DNA of 39,192 bases, taken from the IMG/VR virus record IMGVR_UViG_3300040802_000056, positions 1 to 39,192 of that record. One strand, given 5' to 3'. Below the pieces are notes generated by a model. That model did no database searches and was not told the DNA's origin. It was given only the letters and a program-made list of their open reading frames with translations. The position numbers and the translations under genes are program-made. Below are positions 32,202 to 39,192 of the stretch, one piece after another. Each line of letters begins with the position of its first letter. Position 1 is the first letter of the stretch. Source of the stretch: a virus.

Positions 32202-33080
32202 ATGGATATGAAAGTTTTATTTTTCATTTTATTTTTTTCATCGCCGTTTTTTTGCCACGGGCAATATTATGGCTTACTCTACACTCCATCTGACAATCAA
32301 ATCACTTATGATCCGGATTTCGATGCTGTGATAAGTGAGGCAACTGCTCAAGGTTATACTCTGCCGAGTTTGCCACAGCAAACATTGATGAATCAAATTG
32401 TGATTGATTTGAAAGCAGCCGGAATATGGAGTAAGCTAGATTTTTTCGCGCTGTTTGAGAATGATGCAAGCTTCCAATTTGGCTGGATTAATTGGGTTGA
32501 TCCAACAGGCACAAAGGCGCAGCATGTAGGAAGTCCGACTTGGGTGTCATCTGAAGGATATACATCATCAGATGATGCGAATTACTATGACACAAACTTC
32601 AACATGGCAACAGCTGCACAAGCGAGTCAGACCAATGTAACCGCAGGTGCGTATGTAGATCACATCCAGACGACAAGCAATTCAAGCTTTCTATTAGGCG
32701 CTGTCAATGGCAGTAATAATGGCACAGCAATCCGTTTTCGTTCAGGCACAAGTGAGCAGTTTGCACTTAATACGAGTGTAAATCTGTATGATATAGGCGT
32801 TACGCCGCGAGGCGAAACCACTTTTGTCTTAACACAAACATCTGGTGACCTTGAGCTTTTTGTTGGTGGAGCACTCGAACACGATTTTTTAAGCACCAGC
32901 ACAATCCCCCCTTTAGGCTTGGACATTTTTGTCGGATCACTAAATCTTAACGGCACATCCTTTGGGAGCAATAACGCTGGAGATTTCCATATCAAGGCTT
33001 TTTTTGCAGGCAGCCATTTGACTAATGCCGAAGTGGCAGATTTAGATTCGGCGCTTGATTCATATTTTCAAAATAATTAA
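32202..33080 (+). CDS. exported lectin-like (concanavalin A-like fold) fibre-region protein
   Basis: 292 residues. The signal peptide MDMKVLFFILFFSSPFFCHG has predicted cleavage before Gln21 (a start at Met3 is also possible). After an N-terminal helical part, residues about 95-280 read as a jelly-roll: GWINWVDPTGTKAQHVGSPT, SFLLGAVNGSNNGTAIRFRS, LELFVGGALEHDF, DIFVGSLNLNG, the strand pattern of LamG/concanavalin A-like lectins. Such domains bind carbohydrates on the cell surface. A host-recognition tip protein or an exported lectin would fit. Confidence 0.65.
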   Translation: MDMKVLFFILFFSSPFFCHGQYYGLLYTPSDNQITYDPDFDAVISEATAQGYTLPSLPQQTLMNQIVIDLKAAGIWSKLDFFALFENDASFQFGWINWVDPTGTKAQHVGSPTWVSSEGYTSSDDANYYDTNFNMATAAQASQTNVTAGAYVDHIQTTSNSSFLLGAVNGSNNGTAIRFRSGTSEQFALNTSVNLYDIGVTPRGETTFVLTQTSGDLELFVGGALEHDFLSTSTIPPLGLDIFVGSLNLNGTSFGSNNAGDFHIKAFFAGSHLTNAEVADLDSALDSYFQNN

Positions 33081-33081
33081 C

Positions 33082-33555
33082 ATGAAATTCTCACAAAAAT
33101 TAATCAATGCGATTTTGTTCGCATTACTCGCAGCACTTGGCTTTTCAGAGTATCAAGGCTATCAGCAACCTGAAATTGCTTTCGCCAAGCAAGCACCAGC
33201 GCCTGGAGAAGTATTACCAGAGCCACAGTTGATAATAGCTCCCTACACTACAGATGAAAATCTTGCGCAACAAGATGAGAAAATACCGACTTGGTATTGC
33301 TGGCTATCGTATTGGATTCCTAATCGTGAGGACTGTGATGAGAATATCGCTTTTCCGAAGTGCGAAACTTATAGCTGGTATGCTCACCCAAACAGAATCA
33401 AATTGGTGCAAAAAAACAAACCGACAAAGAAGGACTTCATCTTCGATAATGGTTTGTACATCCCTTTCCAGTTGAGGAAAATGCCTGGTTTGGATACTAG
33501 CCAAATTGAGCTGGCGGGGATTTATTCAGTTAAGGTTGCTACGCCATTTCAGTAA
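33082..33555 (+). CDS. hypothetical exported or membrane-anchored protein
   Basis: 157 residues from ATG 33082. An N-terminal hydrophobic helix (about 8-22, NAILFALLAALGF) after MKFSQKL could be a signal peptide or anchor; no clean cleavage site is seen. The rest is soluble, with four cysteines in the middle (YCWLSYWIPNREDCDENIAF, then PKCETY). No family recognised. It is the fourth gene in a row with an export-like start. Confidence 0.6.
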   Translation: MKFSQKLINAILFALLAALGFSEYQGYQQPEIAFAKQAPAPGEVLPEPQLIIAPYTTDENLAQQDEKIPTWYCWLSYWIPNREDCDENIAFPKCETYSWYAHPNRIKLVQKNKPTKKDFIFDNGLYIPFQLRKMPGLDTSQIELAGIYSVKVATPFQ

Positions 33556-33643
33556 ATGGTTTAGACAATTGCTTGTCCTACAGCTTCATGTCAAGTGATT
33601 TTATCATTGTACCGAATCGAGTTATTGACTAATCGAAAGAATC

Positions 33644-34726
33644 ATGCCTCAACCCGTCAGATGGCTTAAAAGCCAGCCCGTTATACTCAGTTTCGAAGAA
33701 GGGCAGATCGATGCCGAGAATGGCATCATCCGTGATGTCGTCATGTGCCAGGCAGGGCCTGCAAAAGGGCATGGTGTCCACCTGGAGGAAAGCTTTGTGG
33801 AGCAGCTGGTGGCTTATGACCATAAGAATTACAGCGAAGGCAATGGATTGAAGGCTCGGTTCGGCCATCCAGCACTGAGCGATACGACCATGGGGAGCCA
33901 AATGGGCTACTTCCGGAATCAGCGCTACAAGGACGGCAAAGCAATCGCAGATTTGCACTTGCTGGATTCCGCAGAGCTGAGCCCCAAAGCGCCTCAAATG
34001 CGCAGCTGGATGCTGAGCATGGCCCAAGAGGCTAATGACTTCGTGATGTCTTCCATCGTTTTCCAGCCGTCCGGATACTATCAGTATGATCCGGAAACAG
34101 GCGCGCGGGTAGAACTGGAGACCAGCAGCTGGGGACAGCCTCGTGTCCAATACGATGGCGAGCGCGTATATGTTGATTTCAACGAAGAAAAAGGTGCGCG
34201 CCACTACTACACTGACCTGGTGGAAGCCGGTGCAGCAACCAATAGCCTGTTCTCTCAAGAGTTCAACCGCGACAAATTTGCAGTCCGGACCATTGAGTGG
34301 CTTCAGGAGAATGAAGACATCCTCTCCTTCATTAAGCAAGAGCCTGGCAAGATCGTAGAAATGTGCGAAAAGCTGGGGGTAGACCTACCTAAGCCGAAAA
34401 TCACTTTCGGTGACAAAATCACTGCACTTAAGAATTGGCTGAATGGCCAGGACGAACCAGCCCAAAACTGGGAAGAGCAACTCCAAAGCCTGACTGCCGA
34501 GCACGATAAAGCGCTCTCAGAATTGCGCAGCGCCCACCAGGAAGAACTTACTGCTCTAGAGGCTAAGCATACTGCACTTGTAGAGCAGAAAGATGCGGAA
34601 ATCAAAGCCTTGAAGAAGAAGCATCTGGCTGCTATTACTGAGTATGAAGGTACGCAGCCCCACACATCTGATAATCCATTGATTTGCGAACTGACCCGCA
34701 AGGCAATGAAAAAAACTAAGAAGTAA
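33644..34726 (+). CDS. prohead maturation protease fused to scaffold
   Basis: 360 residues. The N-terminal about 170 residues carry LKARFGHPALSDT with His75, ADLHLLDSAELSPKAP with His105, and FVMSSIVF with Ser136/Ser137, consistent with an assemblin-like His/Ser protease that matures the capsid. Residues about 280-335 form a long coiled coil (LTAEHDKALSELRSAHQEEL), then a basic end, as expected for an internal scaffold removed by the protease. The major capsid protein starts at its stop (TAATG), the typical order. Confidence 0.75.
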   Translation: MPQPVRWLKSQPVILSFEEGQIDAENGIIRDVVMCQAGPAKGHGVHLEESFVEQLVAYDHKNYSEGNGLKARFGHPALSDTTMGSQMGYFRNQRYKDGKAIADLHLLDSAELSPKAPQMRSWMLSMAQEANDFVMSSIVFQPSGYYQYDPETGARVELETSSWGQPRVQYDGERVYVDFNEEKGARHYYTDLVEAGAATNSLFSQEFNRDKFAVRTIEWLQENEDILSFIKQEPGKIVEMCEKLGVDLPKPKITFGDKITALKNWLNGQDEPAQNWEEQLQSLTAEHDKALSELRSAHQEELTALEAKHTALVEQKDAEIKALKKKHLAAITEYEGTQPHTSDNPLICELTRKAMKKTKK

Positions 34727-35676
34727 TGGCAGATAGCATTAACAGATCGGCCCTTGAAGCCCTGCGCGCCTACGTAGAGCAACAGTCAGACACTATCATG
34801 GAGCTCACGCTCCGTGGAGCGCCCTCCCTGCAGTACATGACCCCGGTGCCAGGCGTGACCGGCGAACGGCTCCTGGAGTGGGCTGAGGTGCTTGACATCA
34901 TCAAGCCCTGGGCAGCGGCTTTTGCTCCGGATGCTGATACCATCGAACGCACCCCTATCCGGGTACGCTCTTACTTCCAGAAGGCAGAGCTGCAGTTCAC
35001 TCCAAAGCAGGATTTCTTCAACTATAAGGGCTACCTGGCGAAGACCAAGATGAGCGCTGAAGATTATCCTTTTGCGCAGTGGTGCATGGACAAAGCGACC
35101 AAGCGGATTCGCACCCAAATGGAATTCCAGCAGCTGTTCACCGGCGACCGTGTGGACCCACCCACTGCTGCCGATGAGATGTTCAATGGCCTGCTGACGC
35201 TGATTGCCGATGACTTGGCAGCCGGTACACCAGTACTCACGCCGGTCACCACCGGTGCGCTGGTTTCTTCCACTATCATCGACCAAATCGAGCAGATGGA
35301 TGACGCCATCGACGAAGAGTACCGCTCCGGCACTATGCGGATGTACTGCGCTCCAGAGGTTTTCCGGATGTACCGTCGCAAGTACCGGGCTGAGGCGGGC
35401 TTCCACCCTATGAATGAGACCACCGACACCATGAATGAGATCATGATCGATGGCTCTATGACCATGCTGACCTCCTGCCCGGGCATGACCGGCAGCCAGC
35501 GTCTCATCCTGACGCCGGAAGAGAACGTGTACTACGCCTACGATGGCGAGTCTGATACGGAAGTGTGGGAATTTGAAACCGACCATCGTAACCTGGACGC
35601 TTGGTGCGACCACTGGTTTGGTGCGGGGTTCTTCATCTTCGACCCGCGTATCCTGTACGTCAACGACCAGGCGTAA
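34726..35676 (+). CDS. major capsid protein, HK97-like
   Basis: 316 residues, directly after the protease-scaffold gene. The pattern is HK97-like: an N-terminal arm, then a long helix (DYPFAQWCMDKATKRIRTQM), a P-domain and A-domain stretch (YRSGTMRMYCAPEVFRMYRR, then MIDGSMTMLTSCPGMTGSQR) and a C-terminal beta end (NVYYAYDGESDTEVWEF). It assembles with scaffold and is trimmed or rearranged on maturation. Assigned by length, order and fold pattern. Confidence 0.85.
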   Translation: MADSINRSALEALRAYVEQQSDTIMELTLRGAPSLQYMTPVPGVTGERLLEWAEVLDIIKPWAAAFAPDADTIERTPIRVRSYFQKAELQFTPKQDFFNYKGYLAKTKMSAEDYPFAQWCMDKATKRIRTQMEFQQLFTGDRVDPPTAADEMFNGLLTLIADDLAAGTPVLTPVTTGALVSSTIIDQIEQMDDAIDEEYRSGTMRMYCAPEVFRMYRRKYRAEAGFHPMNETTDTMNEIMIDGSMTMLTSCPGMTGSQRLILTPEENVYYAYDGESDTEVWEFETDHRNLDAWCDHWFGAGFFIFDPRILYVNDQA

Positions 35677-35715
35677 TCAACCCCATTTTCTAACTGCAAT
35701 AAATACCATGATATC

Positions 35716-36069
35716 ATGGCAGATGATAAAATGACCCTCGAGGGCGCATACGAAGAACTGAAAGCTGAATTGGCAGAGCTAAAGGCTCAGTTTGCTGAGC
35801 TGCATGACAATCACCAGCAGCTGCAAGAAGCTTTTGAATCTCAGAAATCCGTTTCCTCAGTGCAAGCAGGCGGCAAAGCTGAAAAAAACACTCGAGTAAA
35901 GCCTCCTGAGAAGACTTTTAAATACAATGGGAAAACCTATGCGATTGTAGTCGGGGAATACATTAACCCATCAGGAAAAAGAGTTCCTGCAGCTACTATT
36001 CTTGATGACAAAGCTGAGCAAGAGCGCTTAGTAGAAATCAAGAGTGGCATCCTAAAGGAAGTCAAGTAA
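35716..36069 (+). CDS. small coiled-coil virion-region protein
   Basis: 117 residues. An N-terminal coiled coil (YEELKAELAELKAQFAELHD, about 10-48), a short linker, and a small beta domain (FKYNGKTYAIVVGEYINPSG). No family recognised. Its position between capsid and tail-tube candidate suggests a capsid decoration or head-fibre trimer protein; not confirmed. Confidence 0.6.
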   Translation: MADDKMTLEGAYEELKAELAELKAQFAELHDNHQQLQEAFESQKSVSSVQAGGKAEKNTRVKPPEKTFKYNGKTYAIVVGEYINPSGKRVPAATILDDKAEQERLVEIKSGILKEVK

Positions 36070-36103
36070 AGAACCAGGTTTTTAAACTCTCAAAGATTCA
36101 GAT

Positions 36104-36637
36104 ATGAGCGCTTTTCAAGGCACATGCTGCGGCGGACTAGAGGCGATTTCAAAATTTTGCGAGCAGTACGCGCTCGGACTATCGAACGTGGTCCACATCG
36201 CCGAAGCTTGCGACCTCGAGTCTATCCCAGCCCCAGACGTTGACACCCACACCATCAGCTCTGATGTGGTGATGGATGCCAGCAAGGTTTTCTATCAGTG
36301 GGTGCTGGGTGATGTAGACCTGGAATTTACTTACGCCAGTGTGGGCATCGTAGGCAGCCAGAGTTACCAGAATACCGTGACCGTGTTCATCCCCATCCAA
36401 CGGGACGCGATTGAGCACCAGCTGAACAGCATCATCAACGGTGAGTTTATCCTGGAATTTGGTGACAAGCAAGGGGCTCGCAGACTGGCTGGAAATGAAA
36501 ACAGCCCGATGCGGATCCCAGAAGGTGGAGTTCAAGGTGTGATCAACGGAGAGCGGAACGGCACGACCGTAACGTTCCAGAATGTTTCGGGAACGCCTTA
36601 TTTCTACACCGGCGCCATTCCGCTTACGGCTGTGTAA
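36104..36637 (+). CDS. probable major tail (tube) protein
   Basis: 177 residues with a beta-rich core: DLEFTYASVGIVGSQSYQNT, VTVFIPIQRDAIEHQLNSII, GEFILEFGDKQGARRLAGNE, then GNENSPMRIPEGGVQGVING and FYTGAIPL. This layout, with a subunit-interface strand pair and a -RRLAG- turn, is what I recall of tail tube proteins of Bacteroidota siphophages. Two vicinal Cys lie near the start (TCCGG). It is separated from the 76-aa gene by a G+C-rich hairpin. Confidence 0.65.
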   Translation: MSAFQGTCCGGLEAISKFCEQYALGLSNVVHIAEACDLESIPAPDVDTHTISSDVVMDASKVFYQWVLGDVDLEFTYASVGIVGSQSYQNTVTVFIPIQRDAIEHQLNSIINGEFILEFGDKQGARRLAGNENSPMRIPEGGVQGVINGERNGTTVTFQNVSGTPYFYTGAIPLTAV

Positions 36638-36674
36638 GGTTTTTTCATTTGATCTATAATTTGTTACGCATCCG

Positions 36675-36690
36675 GGGGGCTAAGGCCCCC
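36675..36690 (+). terminator. possible partial terminator
   Basis: GGGGGC (36675-36680) and GCCCCC (36685-36690) with a 4-nt loop, followed by TGCTTTC. The T tract is weak, so read-through to the next gene is likely. Confidence 0.5.
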
Positions 36691-36710
36691 TGCTTTCAAA
36701 ATCAGTTGCC

Positions 36711-36941
36711 ATGGGTACCCAAGTTTCGCTAGACAAAGCGTCATCATACGAATACGTAGGAGAACTACAGACTAATGTCATTTACCGGCAAGGCCGAGTG
36801 TACAAGCTGCACGAGCTGACCGATAAGAAAATCAAACGGCTCCTGGAGCAGGATGAGGCGTACTGGAGTAACCATTTCCAGCTGAAAAGCGGCTCGTCCA
36901 AATCTACGCCCACGCCGCCGCCGGCCAAAAAAGACAAGTAA
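36711..36941 (+). CDS. small hypothetical virion-region protein
   Basis: 76 residues (MGTQVSLDKASSYEYVGELQ). A helical middle (YKLHELTDKKIKRLLEQDEA) and a Pro/Lys-rich end (STPTPPPAKKDK). ATG 36711 falls inside CCATGGG and follows a G+C-rich hairpin. No family recognised; placed between tail tube candidate and terminase genes. Confidence 0.6.
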   Translation: MGTQVSLDKASSYEYVGELQTNVIYRQGRVYKLHELTDKKIKRLLEQDEAYWSNHFQLKSGSSKSTPTPPPAKKDK

Positions 36942-36970
36942 GGCTCAAGCTTTGATTAATCCTCGTTGAA

Positions 36971-37004
36971 AGCCCTGCAGGTGTTATGCCTGTCAGGGCT
37001 TTTC
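36971..37004 (+). terminator. rho-independent terminator
   Basis: AGCCCTGCAGG (36971-36981) pairs with CCTGTCAGGGCT (36989-37000), with one bulge and a 7-nt loop, followed by TTTT. It separates the capsid operon from the packaging operon. Confidence 0.85.
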
Positions 37005-37044
37005 TGTGCTACAGACAGAATTGGACAGGGCTTAGATTGCAGCC

Positions 37045-37743
37045 ATGGAAGAAATTGCAATGTACCTGGCCCTGCCAAAACAAGAAAGGCTGTACAGCGT
37101 CGGACTGGCGCTTTTTGAGCAGTACGGCGCTGCATTGAAGCCAGATGTCTGGAAAAAGCTCAAAGTAGGGCCCATGGGGCGCAACCGGCAGTTGCTGGAG
37201 GAAGAGCTGAGCCAACTGAAGGTGTCTCGCGTAGAAGCGGCACCAAAGCTGGATGTGAAGGTAATTCCGGCTCCGGCGCTCAAAAACGCCCAGGAAGAAG
37301 GAGATTATGAGTACGAGCTATTGACTCAAAAGCGAAAGCTGCTCTTGGAGCGTATGCAGCATAGCCAAAGCTTCCATAATTGCAACAGCGACGAAGAGCG
37401 CGCCATGGTCTGCGATTCCATCCGGGAAGTGAACAAAGAGCTACAGGAAGTCGAAGGCAACCTGGCTTACTTTAAGCGCTACAAAAAGCCCCCGCCTGCC
37501 CCTTCGCCCAAAACCTTTGTGCTGCCTGATACAGATGAAGACCTGGCAGCTGAGCAGCAGCGATGCCGCAGCAACATCCTGAAGGTTGAAAAGCGCATTG
37601 AGTACCTCCTATCCTTACCGGAAAACAGCTCCAAGCGCTCCAAACTGCCAGAAAAGCAAGATCAGCTAAGAGAGCTGGTCATCAAAGTGGAATTAATAGT
37701 CGAAAAACGAAAAAAAATAAAGCGTGAGCAAGAAGAAAACTGA
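37045..37743 (+). CDS. coiled-coil protein before terminase
   Basis: 232 residues, highly charged and helical, with heptad repeats at about 90-150 and 175-230 (DLAAEQQRCRSNILKVEKRI, VIKVELIVEKRKKIKREQEE). No DNA-binding motif is recognised. First gene after a terminator, and its 3' end overlaps the small terminase candidate by 20 nt. A packaging accessory is inferred from position only. Confidence 0.6.
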   Translation: MEEIAMYLALPKQERLYSVGLALFEQYGAALKPDVWKKLKVGPMGRNRQLLEEELSQLKVSRVEAAPKLDVKVIPAPALKNAQEEGDYEYELLTQKRKLLLERMQHSQSFHNCNSDEERAMVCDSIREVNKELQEVEGNLAYFKRYKKPPPAPSPKTFVLPDTDEDLAAEQQRCRSNILKVEKRIEYLLSLPENSSKRSKLPEKQDQLRELVIKVELIVEKRKKIKREQEEN

Positions 37744-38239
37744 GAAGATATTGCCTCCCGAGGTTGCCGAAGAATTGACCCAGATCGAGCGCCTGGTAGC
37801 TCACATCGATAATGGTTATGCGCTCCTGGACGAAGACCGCGAACGTATGGAGGTACTGGGCCAGTGTTTCCGGATTATTTACGATTGCGAAAGCCCGGAA
37901 AAGGCGCGCAGAAAGATGATGGCGTTTTTTAGCTCTGATATCGACCTCGCTAAGCTGGTGGATGATACCACCTTGGTATTTGGCGACTTTTTCAAGATCA
38001 ACAAGGACGCCCTGAGGGTCATTCAGGAAAAACGGCACTTGGATGTCTACCGGATGGCCATTTCTGCAGAGGAATACGATGCGGCAGAACGTGCGCTCAC
38101 TGCGATCGACAAACTGTACCTTCTCTATGATAAGAACGATACGGAGCCGTACAAAGACACCAAATTGCCGGTCGTGCGCCGTACCAGCGACCCGAAAGCC
38201 TTCCACGAACAGCAAAAACGATTGATGGGGAATGCGTGA
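37724..38239 (+). CDS. probable small terminase subunit
   Basis: 171 residues from GTG 37724 (MSKKKTEKILPPEVAEELTQ). Helical, with a basic start. It immediately precedes the large terminase and overlaps it by 8 nt, the position of the small subunit that recognises packaging DNA. No helix-turn-helix motif is convincing by eye, so this is mainly by gene order. Confidence 0.55.
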   Translation: MSKKKTEKILPPEVAEELTQIERLVAHIDNGYALLDEDRERMEVLGQCFRIIYDCESPEKARRKMMAFFSSDIDLAKLVDDTTLVFGDFFKINKDALRVIQEKRHLDVYRMAISAEEYDAAERALTAIDKLYLLYDKNDTEPYKDTKLPVVRRTSDPKAFHEQQKRLMGNA

Positions 38240-39192
38240 TGAAGTAGAGCTGTATTACAACGAAAAGCAGATCCAGCATCTGGACATGCTTGGAAATGAG
38301 CCGGGAATGATCAAAACCTTTCTTGGTGGGCGGGGATCCGGAAAAACCCGCTGCATTCCGGAGGATATCAAGGACCGTGCAGCGAATCTTCCAAAAGGGC
38401 GAATATTCCTGCTCTCCTGGAGCTTTGATATGATTGCGAAGAACGTCATGCCGGAATTACGGGAAGTATTCTCCCTGCATGGGCTGAAAGAAGGGATTCA
38501 CTTTGTCGTAGACAAAAAACCGCCCCCTCACTTCGATCTGCCATACAAACGCCTGGAAAATCCTGAACATAGCATTAGCTTTGTTAATGGATTTGCAGTG
38601 CAGTTTTTGACTGTAGCCAGGAAAGCCGAGCGGAACCGCGGGCCCAGCTATGACGGGGGCATCATTGATGAGGCACTGCTTATTACACAGTATCAGTTTG
38701 ACAGTATCATCTACCCTACTGTACGAGGATATGATTTCTGGGGCGGCAACCCGTACTTCAAAATGGTAAGTATCTACAGCTCACAGCCGCGTACCGCCTC
38801 GGGCCGGTGGTTCCTGCGTTACAAAGCATTGGCAGAGAAATTCCCAGGCAAATACGGATTTACTGAAGCAACCGCATTTGATAACCTGGAGGTGCTGGGC
38901 GAGGACTATGTCAGCAACCAAAAGGCTGTCCTGGGCTATGCGGACTTCCAGATTGAGATCATGAACAAAGGCTCTGTCAGCAATATTCCAGAGTCTTTTT
39001 ATCATAAGTACTACCGCGACAAGCACAACTACACCGCTGCCCATATAGATGTAGACTGCAATAAGCACACTGGCCTGGAGCTGTCCTTTGACTTTGGTGG
39101 GCGCTACTCCTGTTTCACGCTTAGCCAAGAGAACAACGGGACTGAGTACATCCTCCAGGAGTACGACACCAATCAGATCGCCGAGCATGAGC
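38232..39192 (+). CDS. large terminase subunit, 3' end outside window
   Basis: Starts at ATG 38232, 8 nt inside the previous gene; an overlapping ATG at 38239 meets a stop at once. 320 residues are visible. The ATPase has Walker A GGRGSGKTR (residues about 32-40, Lys38) and Walker B GGIIDEALL (Asp146/Glu147). The nuclease part begins at LSFDFGGRYSCF, with Asp287 as a likely metal ligand. It pumps DNA into proheads and cuts it. The frame runs off the window; the portal at the left edge would normally follow it. Confidence 0.9.
   Translation, partial: MRDEVELYYNEKQIQHLDMLGNEPGMIKTFLGGRGSGKTRCIPEDIKDRAANLPKGRIFLLSWSFDMIAKNVMPELREVFSLHGLKEGIHFVVDKKPPPHFDLPYKRLENPEHSISFVNGFAVQFLTVARKAERNRGPSYDGGIIDEALLITQYQFDSIIYPTVRGYDFWGGNPYFKMVSIYSSQPRTASGRWFLRYKALAEKFPGKYGFTEATAFDNLEVLGEDYVSNQKAVLGYADFQIEIMNKGSVSNIPESFYHKYYRDKHNYTAAHIDVDCNKHTGLELSFDFGGRYSCFTLSQENNGTEYILQEYDTNQIAEHE

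Noticed and set aside
34786-35613. Long minus-strand open frame opposite the capsid gene
   Set aside because: It is a shadow of the major capsid gene with no start context and no recognisable protein.

Overview
The window is a tailed temperate phage genome, or a large part of one, from a Bacteroidota host. The phage call rests on an HK97-type head set (protease-scaffold, major capsid protein, terminases, portal), a tape measure protein and tail genes. Lysogeny genes (tyrosine integrase, CI-like and Cro-like regulators) and a lysis pair (holin, GH19-type lysin) are also present. The Bacteroidota assignment is inferred from an early promoter with the TTG / TAnnTTTG pattern, signal peptides with Gln at +1, the near absence of Shine-Dalgarno sequences, and the style of the portal and tape measure proteins. 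A moderate-GC Saprospiraceae-like host is possible but not proven.

Layout: portal (cut by the left edge), a connector-like protein, holin, two small proteins and the tape measure protein fill 1-7.1 kb. A lysogeny block lies mostly on the minus strand at 7.2-9.6 kb (integrase, candidate attP, TM2 protein, small coiled coil, CI-like repressor). It faces a Cro-like gene across a palindromic operator at 9.6-9.7 kb. From 10.0 to 10.4 kb there is a chain of RNA hairpins, an initiator-like tRNA and a terminator. Two tiny membrane proteins and a membrane/coiled-coil protein follow. Next come a primase-helicase with an attenuator-like leader (12.6-16.0 kb) and an iteron-rich candidate origin (16.0-16.3 kb). 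An HNH endonuclease, small genes and the lysin occupy 16.4-18.6 kb.

At 18.67-20.62 kb, four A+T-rich genes of unknown function are separated by imperfect palindromes that share a TCACACACC/GGTGTGTG motif. This looks like a cassette array inserted just before the terminator of the lysin operon. Distal tail genes follow at 20.7-28.5 kb, including one gene with a DnaA-domain-IV-like end. Four fibre-region genes with N-terminal export signals lie at 28.5-33.6 kb. Then come protease-scaffold, major capsid protein, a tail-tube candidate, the small terminase candidate and the large terminase, which is cut by the right edge.

The last gene (large terminase) and the first (portal) are neighbours in most tailed phages, while integrase and candidate attP are internal. 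The window therefore looks like a circular or circularly permuted phage map opened between terminase and portal, not a prophage flanked by host DNA. The regions that reward most attention are the palindrome-linked cassette array, the hairpin/tRNA locus, the iteron origin with its inverted-repeat borders, the primase leader, and the exported fibre genes.
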